A DNA stretch of 64,000 nt from NCBI GenBank assembly GCA_021372515.1, contig JAJFUG010000072.1, positions 1 through 64,000 of the forward strand. Direction: 5' to 3'. This DNA comes from a bacterium (GTDB taxonomy: Bacteria; Gemmatimonadota; Glassbacteria; GWA2-58-10). Numbering within the stretch: position 1 is the stretch's first letter; each line of letters begins with the position of its first letter. The translations under genes were made by a program, and so were the position numbers. Positions 18,275 through 30,610 of this stretch are shown here, piece after piece. A model generated the notes under the pieces. That model saw only the letters and a program-made list of their open reading frames with translations, did no database searches and was not told the DNA's origin.

Positions 18275-18292
18275 TCACCGCGGGGGAGAGCT

Positions 18293-19480
18293 TTGGCCGA
18301 CAGAACGATTGACCTGCCGCAGATGCTTTCGATAATCGGGCGCCGCTGGCGTATCCCGGCTGTGGTCGGGGCTGTGACCGCGGTGGTCGCCCTGCTGGTG
18401 AATTTCCTTATCCTGCCCAAATGGTACGAATCCACCACAGTGATCATGCCGCCCCAGGAAAAGAGCGGTTTCGGCATCATGGGCATGCTCCTGTCCCGGG
18501 CCTCCGACATGCCGGGCGGCCTGAGCCGTCTGGCCAGCGGCATCGCCGGGATCAACCCCTCGCAGTTCCTGTTCGTGGTGGCGCTCAACAGCCAGACCGT
18601 GGCGGATTCGCTGATCGACAAGTACGACCTGATGAAGGTCTACAAGACCGAGTACCGTTTCCTGGCGCGCAAGGAGCTGGCCCGTCACACCTGGATCGAT
18701 TTCCCGCCCGAGGGCCATATCGTGGTGAAAGTGGAGGCCCGGGAAAACCCGGAGCTGGCCCGCGACCTGGCCCGCGAGTACGTGATCCAGCTCAACAACG
18801 TCATCCTCGACCGCGGGATGTTCTCCGCCACCAAACGGAGGCGTTTCCTGCAGGACCGCCTGGAGGAGGAACGGCTGTACCTCCACGATCTGGAGGACAG
18901 TCTGGTGGTGATGCAGAAAAAATTCGGCATCATCGATCCGGAGGAGCAGGCCAAGGGCCTGGCCGAGATAGTGACCGCCCCGCTCCGGGGGACCATGGAG
19001 ATGCTGGCCCTGCTGGAGGCCGAGCGCGAGAGCCAGATGGTGCAACTCAAGATCAAGCGCGATTTCTACACCGCGGCCCACCCCGATGTCCGTCGCCTGG
19101 AGGCGGCGATCAAGGAGATGGACCGCGCGATAGCGCGCATCCGGGCCGAGGTCAACGGCGCCACCACGCGGAATGCCGGCAAGCTCACCGTGCCCCTGGC
19201 CGATATCCCCGAGGCGGCCATGGACTACATGCGCCTGTACCGCGGGGTGAAAATCCACGAGGAGATGTACGCCCTGCTGGCGGCCCAGTTCGAGGAGGCC
19301 CGCCTGAACGAGGCGGATGACATCCCCAGCGCCATCGTGCTGGACCCGGCCAACCTGCCCGAGTACAAGAGCCGTCCCAAGCGCCTGCTCAACACGGCGA
19401 TCAGCACCGCGGCCGCGGTGCTGCTGAGCCTGCTGTATGTCATGGCCGCCGCGCGTTTCAGCTTCCTGAAAGAGGACTGA
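18293..19480 (+). CDS. Wzz-like chain length determinant / polysaccharide co-polymerase
   Basis: 395 residues, TTG start with GGGGGAGAG 3-4 bases upstream. One N-terminal helix (about 20-40, IPAVVGAVTAVVALLVNFLI), the Wzz motif W-Y-E-S-T-T-V-I-M-P-P, a long periplasmic alpha-helical region with coiled-coil character (about 170-270) and a C-terminal helix (about 368-386) form the classic layout. No cytoplasmic tyrosine kinase domain follows, so it is a PCP without kinase. It partners the Wza-like protein in export of a surface polysaccharide. Confidence 0.88.
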   Translation: MADRTIDLPQMLSIIGRRWRIPAVVGAVTAVVALLVNFLILPKWYESTTVIMPPQEKSGFGIMGMLLSRASDMPGGLSRLASGIAGINPSQFLFVVALNSQTVADSLIDKYDLMKVYKTEYRFLARKELARHTWIDFPPEGHIVVKVEARENPELARDLAREYVIQLNNVILDRGMFSATKRRRFLQDRLEEERLYLHDLEDSLVVMQKKFGIIDPEEQAKGLAEIVTAPLRGTMEMLALLEAERESQMVQLKIKRDFYTAAHPDVRRLEAAIKEMDRAIARIRAEVNGATTRNAGKLTVPLADIPEAAMDYMRLYRGVKIHEEMYALLAAQFEEARLNEADDIPSAIVLDPANLPEYKSRPKRLLNTAISTAAAVLLSLLYVMAAARFSFLKED

Positions 19481-19505
19481 CCCGCCCGCAGCTTGATATC
19501 CAGAT

Positions 19506-19538
19506 AAAAAATTGGGGGCACGGCGCGCGCCGTGCCCC
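19506..19538 (-). terminator. 24-base palindrome plus T-tract, terminator of the sigma-54 activator gene
   Basis: Perfectly self-complementary 19515-19538 (arms GGGGCACGGCGC / GCGCCGTGCCCC). On the minus strand it is followed by CAATTTTTTATC. It is both a member of the GGCACGG palindrome family and a likely terminator, placed between two convergent genes. Confidence 0.7.
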
Positions 19539-19586
19539 TCGTATTTCCCTATCGTGATTGTCCGCCAGACCTTCCCGTCCCGCACC

Positions 19587-20984
19587 TCAGTCCTGGAACC
19601 CGTATTTCTCCATCCTGCGCCGCAGGGATTCCCGGCTGATCCCCAGTATCTCCGCAGCGCGCAGTTTCACGCCCCCGGCTTTTTCCAGCGCCCGCTTCAG
19701 CAGCATGCGCTCCATGTCCTCCAGAGGCATCAGCTCCACCTCGACCTTGCTCGAAGTGGGGGCCTGCCAGGCGTGCCTGTCCTGAAGGTTGGGGAAATCC
19801 TCCGGGGTGAGCTGCTGGGTGTTGGCCAGGATCATGGCCCGCTCGATCATGTTGCGCAGCTCGCGGATATTGCCCGGGAAGCTGTAGACTTTCAGCATTT
19901 CGAGTACGGCCGGCGAGATGCCCTGGATGTTCTTTTTCAGCTCGCGGTTGAAAAAGCGGATCATCGAGGCGCAGAGGTTCTTGATGTCCGTGGGGATGGT
20001 CCTGAGGCAGGGGGTTTGGATGGTGAACACCTCGAGACGGTGGAGCAGGTCGAGGCGGAACGAGCCCTCGCGCGACAGCTCGTGCAGGTCGCGGTTGGTG
20101 GCGGCCACCACCCGCACGTCCACTCGTATCTCGCGCTTGCCGCCCACCCGGAAGAAACTGTAGTTTTCGAGCACGCGCAGAAGGCGGCTCTGCAGGCTGG
20201 GCTCCATGTCCCCGATCTCGTCCAGGAAAATGGTGCCCTTGTCGGCCAGCTCGAAGAACCCGGCCTTGCGCCCCCGCGCCCCGGTGAACGCCCCCGGCTC
20301 GTGCCCGAACAGCTCGCTTTCGGCCAGGCCGTGGGTCAGGCTGGTGCAGTTGACCGGGATGAACGGGTGCTCGGCCCGTCCGCTCAGGCGGTGGATCGCC
20401 CGGGCGACCAGCTCCTTGCCCGTACCGGTCTCGCCGGTGATCAGCACCGTGGTGCGGTCGGTCTGGGCCACTTTGCGGATCAGGTTCTTGATGTGGCCTA
20501 TCGGGGCGCTGTCGCCGATGATGTTGTCGATCTCTCCGCTCAGGGCCGAGCTCTTTTCCATCAGGCCGATCTGCTCGGCGGCCTGACGTTTCTGCCAGCG
20601 CAACTGATGGTATTTGCCAGTGCGCTCCAGGGCCATGTCGAGGTCGCGGAAATCGATGGGCTTGCGGATGAAATCGAAAGCCCCGGCGCGCTGGGCCTGG
20701 ATCACCAGGTCCATGTCCCCGAACCCGCTGATCAGGATGACCTCGATCTTGTCGTCCACGGCCTTGATTTTCTTCAGCAGGGTAAGTCCGTCCATGCCCG
20801 GCATCTTGACATCCGACAAGACCACGTCCGGCGAATTTTCCTCCACCGCTTTCAGAGCGCTCGGCCCGTCCGCGGCGTATTCCACCAGGTAGCCCCGCTC
20901 CCGCAGGTACATGACCACCGTGTTCAGGACCGATCTTTCATCGTCCGCCACCAGGACATGCAAAGCTTTCGTTTCCTTCTGCAT
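19587..20984 (-). CDS. sigma-54-dependent response regulator (NtrC/AtoC type)
   Basis: 465 residues in three domains. The receiver (about 8-120) has the acidic pair DDE, phospho-acceptor Asp in VVLSDVKMPGMDG (near 58) and conserved Lys in IRKPID. The AAA+ domain (about 150-380) has Walker A GETGTGKE, the sigma-54 contact loop GAFTGA, and Walker B GTIFLDEIGDM. The Fis-type HTH (about 420-462) has AAEILGISRESLRRRMEKYG. The start is supported by GAGGTGATC. It lies 9 bases downstream of the hybrid kinase gene, its probable cognate sensor. It would activate RpoN promoters; targets are not evident. Confidence 0.95.
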   Translation of the reverse strand: MQKETKALHVLVADDERSVLNTVVMYLRERGYLVEYAADGPSALKAVEENSPDVVLSDVKMPGMDGLTLLKKIKAVDDKIEVILISGFGDMDLVIQAQRAGAFDFIRKPIDFRDLDMALERTGKYHQLRWQKRQAAEQIGLMEKSSALSGEIDNIIGDSAPIGHIKNLIRKVAQTDRTTVLITGETGTGKELVARAIHRLSGRAEHPFIPVNCTSLTHGLAESELFGHEPGAFTGARGRKAGFFELADKGTIFLDEIGDMEPSLQSRLLRVLENYSFFRVGGKREIRVDVRVVAATNRDLHELSREGSFRLDLLHRLEVFTIQTPCLRTIPTDIKNLCASMIRFFNRELKKNIQGISPAVLEMLKVYSFPGNIRELRNMIERAMILANTQQLTPEDFPNLQDRHAWQAPTSSKVEVELMPLEDMERMLLKRALEKAGGVKLRAAEILGISRESLRRRMEKYGFQD

Positions 20985-20993
20985 CGGATCACC

Positions 20994-22568
20994 TCATCCT
21001 GCAGCATTCTCGTTGCCCGGCAACGGGAGCCAGAAAGACATGCAGGCGCCCTCCCGTTGCTCCGTGTCGAGCTCGATTCGTCCCTCGAAGCCGTGCAGAA
21101 TTCCGCTCGCTATGGTCAGGCCAAGTCCCGGCCGCGCTGTTTTATCGTTGCCGGAGAAAAACGGTTCGAACAGTCTGTCACGTATTTCGGGCCGGATTCC
21201 CACGCCGTTGTCCTCGACCCGCACCCTGACTCCCGGCCGTCCCTCCTGTTCCTGCGGAGCGGCGCTGACCCTGATCACGCCCCGCGTTCCGGAGCCGGCC
21301 GCCTTGGCGGCGCTTATCGCATCTATCGCATTGAGCAGAAGGCACTCGAACACTTTACCCAGACCGACCGGAGTGGCCGCCACCAGGGGCAGATCGGCCG
21401 GGAACTCCTCCTCCAGCTCAATCCCGCGCCGCAGGATATGCCCGCGCAGCAGCCCGATGAAGCGGAAATAATGATTGCGCAGGTTGATCGCCTCCAGGGG
21501 CGCGCCCTCCCGCCTCTGTGCCGCTGACTCGCGCGCCATCTGGATCATGCAGTTTATCCGGCCGACCTCAGACAGCATCTCCTGGCACATCACGGCCAGC
21601 TCCTCCGGCTTGATTTCGCGTCCCTCGTCCAGGCGGTATTTCAACAGCTGAAGGTAAGATGAAATGGCGTTCAGCGGCTGGTTGAACTCGTGCGAGAATA
21701 CCGCCGATATCTCGCCCATGACCATCCGCCGGGTGATCAGTTCCTCGCGGAAATCCGCCTCGCTCTGGTTGGTGATGTCCTCGAGCAGCAGCAGGCGCTG
21801 GTTGTCCGCCTGCGCTCCCAACTGTCGGCAGAGCGCGCGCAGGGTCACCCCGGAGGTGCTGTCCGGCACAAAATAGAACGCGTCGGCTCCGCAGCGCACG
21901 CAGGGCTCGCCCTGGCTGTCGGCGGCGTACAGGGGGCAGTCACCCGCAGCCGCGCCGGGTTTGCCGGTCCGGCAGGACTGCCCCATCCGCACGAGCTGGC
22001 AAAACCTACGGCCCGACATCTCCTCCGGCGTCCGACTGAACAGCGCCGCTGCGGGCCGGTTGCAGGCGGTCACCTCCAGGTCGGCGTTGAGAGTGAGCAA
22101 CGGCAGCGGCAGAATGTCCAGCGGAGGGAGTCCCTCCCGCGCGCCGTCATCCGCGGCCCCGCTCCCGAAGCCGGTCTTGCTTTCGCCGAGACGCAGCTCG
22201 AGCAGGGCTTTGTCACGCTGTCGCACTGCGGCCAGCAGAAGGCGGTTCAGCTCGGCCAGGTCGAAAGGCTTTTTCAGGTAGGCGAATGCTTTCAGCCCCA
22301 TCCGCTCGATCATCTCGCGGGCCTCGTCGTACCCGCTCATCAGTATCACTTCCAGGCAGGGATATGTTTCGCGGATACCGGCCAGAAGGTCGGCGCCGCT
22401 CTGGTTTTCCATCCGGATGTCGGAGATGACCACATCCACCGAGTCATCGCACAGCCCCTGCGCCTCATCCGGGCTGCCCGCGGCGACCACTGTCCAGCCG
22501 ACTTTGGCCAGAAATGAGCCCAGCATGCCACGGATATTTTTGTCATCGTCCACGATCAGGACTTTCAT
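20994..22568 (-). CDS. hybrid sensor: receiver - Cys-containing PAS - histidine kinase
   Basis: About 524 residues; ATG at 22568 chosen because the receiver begins MKVLIVDDDKNIR. The receiver has the phospho-acceptor Asp in VVISDIRMEN and Lys in YLKKPF. A PAS-like region (about 160-270) carries five cysteines (RFCQ, QSCR, GDCP, CVRC), the pattern seen in redox or metal-sensing PAS kinases. The HisKA helix has FSHEFNQPLNAISSYLQLL. The ATPase domain has LLNAIDAI, VEDNGVGIRPE and RPGLGLTIASG. No membrane helix is seen, so it is cytoplasmic. Transcribed with the sigma-54 activator from the promoter at 22661-22691. Confidence 0.92.
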   Translation of the reverse strand: MKVLIVDDDKNIRGMLGSFLAKVGWTVVAAGSPDEAQGLCDDSVDVVISDIRMENQSGADLLAGIRETYPCLEVILMSGYDEAREMIERMGLKAFAYLKKPFDLAELNRLLLAAVRQRDKALLELRLGESKTGFGSGAADDGAREGLPPLDILPLPLLTLNADLEVTACNRPAAALFSRTPEEMSGRRFCQLVRMGQSCRTGKPGAAAGDCPLYAADSQGEPCVRCGADAFYFVPDSTSGVTLRALCRQLGAQADNQRLLLLEDITNQSEADFREELITRRMVMGEISAVFSHEFNQPLNAISSYLQLLKYRLDEGREIKPEELAVMCQEMLSEVGRINCMIQMARESAAQRREGAPLEAINLRNHYFRFIGLLRGHILRRGIELEEEFPADLPLVAATPVGLGKVFECLLLNAIDAISAAKAAGSGTRGVIRVSAAPQEQEGRPGVRVRVEDNGVGIRPEIRDRLFEPFFSGNDKTARPGLGLTIASGILHGFEGRIELDTEQREGACMSFWLPLPGNENAAG

Positions 22569-22965
22569 TGTCCTTGCCTGTCGGAGCGGATTGGGGTGAG
22601 CGTGCCCGAAGATAGTTCCCGATGCGACCGGAAGGATCGTCTCCTGCCGGGGCTGCATGAATTATATCTTACAGAAAAGCCTAAATGTCAAGCCTTTTAG
22701 GTGCGGGTTGCCTTTGGCAGTCTGCCAGAATGGCGGATGACGGCCCGCCTTCGCGGGGCGCGGATTCACCCCCGGCATTCGTAAGGACCGAGAAAATCTG
22801 GCTTAACAGCGAGCTGTCTCTGCCAGTGATCCCTGGCATGGAAATTGAGTTTATTGAAGGATGGAATAGAAATGCTGCAGGCTTTGTACGGTGCCGGGTG
22901 CGGTCGGGGAGAGCTTGCAGAGGAAAAATGCACGAAGAAACACGATTGGAACAGGAGGATAATTC
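22569..22965. other. divergent intergenic region between the sensor kinase and clpB
   Basis: 397 bases without a gene. It holds a consensus-like promoter for the kinase (22661-22691) and a weaker candidate for clpB: TTGAGT 22845-22850, 16-base spacer, TAGAAA 22867-22872. No CIRCE element or sigma-32-type sequence was seen upstream of clpB. Confidence 0.4.
22661..22691 (-). promoter_or_regulatory. promoter of the two-component operon
   Basis: Minus strand TTGACA (22686-22691), TATAAT (22661-22666). Both hexamers are consensus; the 19-base spacer is long. Confidence 0.6.
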
Positions 22966-25575
<2,610 letters not shown>

Positions 25576-25612
25576 CGCTCTGCCGTCCTGGCAGACCCAA
25601 GCCCCCATCGGC

Positions 25613-25651
25613 GCTGTCTGTATGGCAGTGACAGTCTGCCATACGGACAGC
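25613..25651 (+). terminator. hairpin downstream of clpB
   Basis: 16-base stem (25613-25628 with 25636-25651, one G-U pair, loop TGACAGT). It lies 38 bases after the clpB stop. No T-run follows, so termination is inferred from strength and position only. Confidence 0.5.
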
Positions 25652-25681
25652 GACCGGTTGAGGCGAATATGCAGAATGAGC

Positions 25682-25710
25682 TTGGCATTCCACGGATAAA
25701 GGTATATATT
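25682..25710 (+). promoter_or_regulatory. promoter of the FmdB-type gene
   Basis: TTGGCA (25682-25687), 17-base spacer, TATATT (25705-25710). An 8-base hairpin CCGGGGA/TCCCCGG follows in the leader at 25722-25741. Confidence 0.55.
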
Positions 25711-25808
25711 GGTTGGAGGTAGCCGGGGACCGATCCCCGGCTGAGCTTTTCTGGTATGTGATTTGCAACTATGGAAGAGCTGAGAACATTCCAGCGAGCG
25801 AGGTGGGT

Positions 25809-26060
25809 ATGCCGATCTACGAGTATCAGTGCGCGGATTGCAACAAGGTGTTCGAGGTCCTGCACGGGATAAACGAGAAGCCCGAGCTGCACTGCGAAAG
25901 CTGCGGCGGCTCTAAAGTGACACGGGTGATGAGCGCCGGGGCGTTCGTGTTCAAGGGCAGCGGTTTCTACGCCACGGATTACAAGAACAAGTCCAACGGT
26001 TCATCCTGCTCGACCTGTTCCGAATCGGGGAGCTGCCCGAGCGCCGGCGCGAAGAGCTGA
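25809..26060 (+). CDS. FmdB-family zinc-ribbon protein
   Basis: 83 residues. The start MPIYEYQCADC is the family hallmark, so the ATG at 25809 (GAGGTGGGT before it) is preferred over the open frame to 25713. Two CxxC pairs (CADC, CESC) form the zinc ribbon; the body includes VMSAGAFVFKGSGFYATDY. The Ser/Cys-rich tail (CSTCSESGSCPSAG) is common in the family. FmdB proteins are often encoded next to groESL, as here; their molecular role is uncertain. Confidence 0.92.
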   Translation: MPIYEYQCADCNKVFEVLHGINEKPELHCESCGGSKVTRVMSAGAFVFKGSGFYATDYKNKSNGSSCSTCSESGSCPSAGAKS

Positions 26061-26079
26061 AATTTTTTTACTCCGTTTG

Positions 26080-26106
26080 TTAGCACTCTGGCAGTCCGAG
26101 TGCTAA
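26080..26106. promoter_or_regulatory. CIRCE operator (HrcA binding site)
   Basis: TTAGCACTC (26080-26088), 9-base spacer, GAGTGCTAA (26098-26106), a perfect match to the CIRCE consensus. It lies 72 bases before the groES start. HrcA itself is not encoded in this window. Confidence 0.95.
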
Positions 26107-26178
26107 CACAGTGTTTCAATCAATGCAGTACTGCCGTGCTGTAGAATCAATTAACCCCATAATACGAGAGGTGGCAGC

Positions 26179-26463
26179 ATGAAGATCAAACCCCTGGCTG
26201 ACCGAGTGGTGGTAAAGCCCCTCGAAGAGACCGAGCAGAAGAAGGGTAGCATCATCATCCCCGACACGGCCAAGGAAAAGCCCCAGCAGGGCGAGATAGT
26301 GGCTGTGGGCCCCGGCAAGATGAGCGATGAGGGCAAGCCGGTAAAGATGGAGCTGAAGAAGGGTGACAAGGTCCTCTACGGCAAGTATTCCGGCACCGAG
26401 GTCACGGTGGACGGTGAGGAGTACCTGATCATGCGTGAGAGCGACGTGCTCGCGGTCATCTGA
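26179..26463 (+). CDS. groES: co-chaperonin GroES
   Basis: 94 residues. The start [17 protein letters not shown] and the mobile loop region [30 protein letters not shown] are typical, as is the end [26 protein letters not shown] precedes the ATG. It caps the GroEL ring. First gene of a two-gene operon controlled by the CIRCE element, 93 bases before groEL. Confidence 0.97.
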   Translation: MKIKPLADRVVVKPLEETEQKKGSIIIPDTAKEKPQQGEIVAVGPGKMSDEGKPVKMELKKGDKVLYGKYSGTEVTVDGEEYLIMRESDVLAVI

Positions 26464-26490
26464 ACGCTTCGATTCCGCTGAAAAAAGTAA

Positions 26491-28185
<1,695 letters not shown>

Positions 28186-28247
28186 TCGGGCCGGGACTGG
28201 AAGCACTGAGATTGAAACGGCTCGCGGGGTGACCCGCGGGTCGCGTG

Positions 28248-28277
28248 GGGGCGGGTCTGAAGACCCGCCCCTTTTTT
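28248..28277 (+). terminator. groESL terminator
   Basis: Perfect 11-base stem GGGGCGGGTCT / AGACCCGCCCC with a 2-base gap between the arms, followed by TTTTTT. It belongs to the GGGCGGG palindrome class. A second short hairpin (CGCGGG GTGA CCCGCG) lies just upstream near 28223-28238. Confidence 0.9.
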
Positions 28278-28320
28278 ATTTCCACACCGCGCCTCCGGCA
28301 GGACCGCCCGGTCGTGGGGC

Positions 28321-28349
28321 TTGATTAGTTTGCTCAAATAAACTAATAT
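28321..28349 (+). promoter_or_regulatory. promoter with overlapping inverted repeat, upstream of the AAC(3)-like gene
   Basis: TTGATT (28321-28326), 17-base spacer, TAATAT (28344-28349). The inverted repeat TTAGTTT (28325-28331) / AAACTAA (28340-28346) spans the spacer and part of the -10, a place where a repressor dimer could bind. The operator role is inferred. Confidence 0.6.
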
Positions 28350-28412
28350 GTACGGGTTTATTCCACTTGTCGGTTTTTTATCATTGCTGGTTCGGCAATT
28401 CAGTTCAGAAGG

Positions 28413-29255
28413 ATGGGTCTTAAGGCCATGGCTCACGACAGGAAAAGTCTGTCCCGGGATTTGCGCTCGCTGGGCTTACGCGAGGGCGACTGGGTGATGG
28501 TGCACAGCTCGATGAAATCCCTCGGCTGGGTCGAGGGTGGCGCGACCACAGTGATCCAGGCCCTGCTCGACACCCTGGGGCCGGAGGGCATGCTGTTCAT
28601 GCCGCTGTTCGTCCGGGCCAGGCAGGAGATCATCGACCTGGCCACCGAGCCCACCTACCTGGGCCTGATCCCCGAAACGTTCCGCCGCTGGCCGGGCGTG
28701 GCGCGCTCGCCGCACCCCACCCACTCGGTGGGAATCCTGGGGCCGCGCGCTCAGGAAATAGCCGAGGCGCACCGCGGCCGGACCTATATCGGCCGGGGCA
28801 GCCCGTTGGACCTCCTGGCCCGGAACAAGGGTTGGGTGCTGCACATCGGGACGAATTTCAACACCTCCAGCATCCTGCACCTGGCTGAGGTCCTGGCCGA
28901 TGTGCCTTATGTTGACTTGGCCTACAAGGGCTACGATGTACCGCTGACCGCCCGGGCCACGGACGGCACTCTGGTGGTGAGCGAGCCGCGCGAGGTGCCG
29001 GGTGACTCGGACGGGTTCGTGCTGGTGCAGGAGGAGATGAAGCGGCACGGGCTGCTGCGCACCGGCAAGGTGGGCGATGCCGATTCGGTCCTGGCCCGCG
29101 CCGACCAGATGCTGGATATCGCCGTGCCCATGATGCGTGAGGACCCGGCGCAGTTTCTCTGCCATTACGATGACTGTACGATCTGTCCGGCCGCCCGTGA
29201 GCTGGTGCGCCGCTGGGAAGAGGCCGGCCGACCCGAACGCAAGGAGAAAGTCTGA
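28413..29255 (+). CDS. AAC(3)-family acyltransferase (YokD-like)
   Basis: 280 residues (275 if translation starts at the ATG at 28428; neither has an ideally spaced ribosome site). The fold is that of aminoglycoside 3-N-acetyltransferases. MVHSSMKSLGWVEGGATTVIQALLDTLGPEGMLFMPLF (about 29-66) carries the HSS and GG-x-T motifs. The catalytic-type stretch HPTHSVGILGPRAQEI and the stretch YIGRGSPLDLLARNKGWVLHIGTNFNTSSILHLAE follow. It ends with HYDDCTICPAARELV, with two cysteines. Many chromosomal members have no role in drug resistance, and the natural acceptor is unknown. It overlaps the next gene by one base (TGATG), so the two are coupled. Confidence 0.88.
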   Translation: MGLKAMAHDRKSLSRDLRSLGLREGDWVMVHSSMKSLGWVEGGATTVIQALLDTLGPEGMLFMPLFVRARQEIIDLATEPTYLGLIPETFRRWPGVARSPHPTHSVGILGPRAQEIAEAHRGRTYIGRGSPLDLLARNKGWVLHIGTNFNTSSILHLAEVLADVPYVDLAYKGYDVPLTARATDGTLVVSEPREVPGDSDGFVLVQEEMKRHGLLRTGKVGDADSVLARADQMLDIAVPMMREDPAQFLCHYDDCTICPAARELVRRWEEAGRPERKEKV

Positions 29256-29950
29256 TGAGCCCCGAGCGCGAGCTGCCTGTTTACGAAATTTACCGCGCCC
29301 AGTCCCCCATAGTAGTGGACGGGCGGATGGACGAGCCGGCCTGGAAAGCGGCCCCGGAGGTGGAGCTGAAACTCAACTCCGACGGCGGCGCGCCGCTCTG
29401 GGGCACCCGCGCGCGGATGCTTTACGACGACCAGTGGCTGTACGTGGGCTTCCTCAGCCGCGACCCGCACATCTGGGGCACCCTGACCGGCCACGATGAC
29501 CCGATCTACAACGAGGAGGTGGTGGAGATTTTCCTCGACCCCATCGGCCGGGGGACGATCTACTACGAGCTGGAGGTCAACCCGCTCAACACCTCGTTCG
29601 ACGCCGTGATCCTGAACGACGCCCCGGTCTCGGGCTCGGAGGGCCGCGGCGAGCGTTTCCAGGGCTTCACCGGCTGGAACCCCGGCAGCTTCAAGCACGC
29701 GGTCACGATCCAGGAGGGACGGCTCAACGACCCGTCCTCCGGCCCCGGGCTCTGGTGCTGCGAGATGGCGATCCGTTTCGCCGACATGTTCCTGGGGGCC
29801 AACGTGCCGCCCAGGCCCGGCGACCAGTGGCGCGGCAACCTCTTCCGCATCGACATCGACGGCGACAAGTCGGAGGAGAGCTCGTTCAGCCCCACCGGCC
29901 GTCCCGATTTCCACGTTCCGGCGCGTTTCGGACGCTTTATTTTCCGTTGA
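29255..29950 (+). CDS. CBM9-like carbohydrate-binding protein
   Basis: 231 residues forming a single CBM9-type beta-sandwich: PIVVDGRMDEPAWKAAPEVEL (near 14-34), RMLYDDQWLYVGFLSRDPHIWGTL, NEEVVEIFLDP, YYELEVNPLNTSFDAVI and FRIDIDGDKSEESSFSPTGRPDFHVPARFGRFIF. This is the usual set of family motifs. No signal peptide is seen, so it may be cytoplasmic or exported by another route. AAGGAG precedes the ATG, which overlaps the stop of the AAC(3)-like gene. A sugar-binding role is inferred from the family. It ends at the terminator 29973-30013. Confidence 0.85.
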   Translation: MSPERELPVYEIYRAQSPIVVDGRMDEPAWKAAPEVELKLNSDGGAPLWGTRARMLYDDQWLYVGFLSRDPHIWGTLTGHDDPIYNEEVVEIFLDPIGRGTIYYELEVNPLNTSFDAVILNDAPVSGSEGRGERFQGFTGWNPGSFKHAVTIQEGRLNDPSSGPGLWCCEMAIRFADMFLGANVPPRPGDQWRGNLFRIDIDGDKSEESSFSPTGRPDFHVPARFGRFIFR

Positions 29951-29972
29951 GAATTTCCAGCCCCGAAAAGCC

Positions 29973-30013
29973 GAAGCTCCGCTGGATGGCTTCATCCGGC
30001 GGAGCTTCTTTTT
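29973..30013 (+). terminator. terminator between the CBM9-like and HU genes
   Basis: Ten-base perfect stem GAAGCTCCGC (29973-29982) / GCGGAGCTTC (29999-30008), an inner GGATG/CATCC pairing, then TTTTT. On the minus strand CTTTTC follows, so it may also serve the convergent HU gene. Confidence 0.8.
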
Positions 30014-30039
30014 GCTTCGGTGATTCCGGTGGACCGTTC

Positions 30040-30312
30040 TCAGTTGAGCGCGTTGTTCAGCTCGCGGCTCACCTTGAAGACCGCCTTTTTCTTGGCCGGG
30101 ACCTGGACTTCCTCGTTGGTCTTGGGGTTGCGGGCCTTGCGCGCCTTGTGGTTCTTCACCTTGAACGTGCCGAACCCGCGGATTTCCAGGTGCTTGTCGG
30201 AGGAGAGGCAGTTTTTCACCTCGTCCAGAAACTGCTCCACCATGATCTTTACGTCTTTTGCCGTGAAACCCGTTTTTTCCGCGATCGTCTCGACAATATC
30301 CGCCTTGGTCAT
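30040..30312 (-). CDS. hup: HU-family DNA-binding protein
   Basis: 90 residues, the usual HU/IHF size. The N-terminal helices MTKADIVETIAEKTGFTAKDVKIMVEQFLDEV and the beta-arm region IRGFGTFKVKNHKARKARNPKTNEEVQVPAKKKAVFKVS are typical, including the conserved R-N-P tip that intercalates in DNA. It bends and compacts DNA. It is monocistronic with a near-consensus promoter at 30432-30460. Confidence 0.96.
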   Translation of the reverse strand: MTKADIVETIAEKTGFTAKDVKIMVEQFLDEVKNCLSSDKHLEIRGFGTFKVKNHKARKARNPKTNEEVQVPAKKKAVFKVSRELNNALN

Positions 30313-30431
30313 ACCGCGATTCCTCCACTGATTTATTGAGATTCAATTCTGATATTAACCGGCCTGACACCGGGCATGCTACCGTCCGTCCGGTCCGCAC
30401 ACTCTCGTTACTGGCGTAAATTCAAGTATTT

Positions 30432-30460
30432 ATTCTAAAATATTCCCGCTTTTTGTGCAA
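30432..30460 (-). promoter_or_regulatory. promoter of the HU gene
   Basis: Minus strand TTGCAC (30455-30460), 17-base spacer, TAGAAT (30432-30437); leader of about 115 bases. Confidence 0.7.
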
Positions 30461-30519
30461 GAAAAAAATCCGCTGAGAGCGTTTCAAAGCCGAATTGCAG
30501 GTCCGGAATTCAACCCGGA

Positions 30520-30548
30520 TTGACAGGCCGGAGCGGATAGGCTAAATT
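30520..30548 (+). promoter_or_regulatory. promoter of the 2-hydroxyacid dehydrogenase gene
   Basis: TTGACA (30520-30525), 17-base spacer, TAAATT (30543-30548), 62 bases before the ATG. The same hexamer pair and spacing recur at 43712-43740. Confidence 0.65.
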
Positions 30549-30610
30549 TCGCTTTTCAACGGGGAGTCTCCCCCGGCTGGCCTGACCACCCCTGTGCTGA
30601 AAGGATCAAG

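Noticed and set aside
28413-29255. A true aminoglycoside resistance gene
   Set aside because: The fold matches AAC(3) but the gene is chromosomal, coupled to a sugar-binding protein, and shows no sign of transfer; a housekeeping acyltransferase is likelier.
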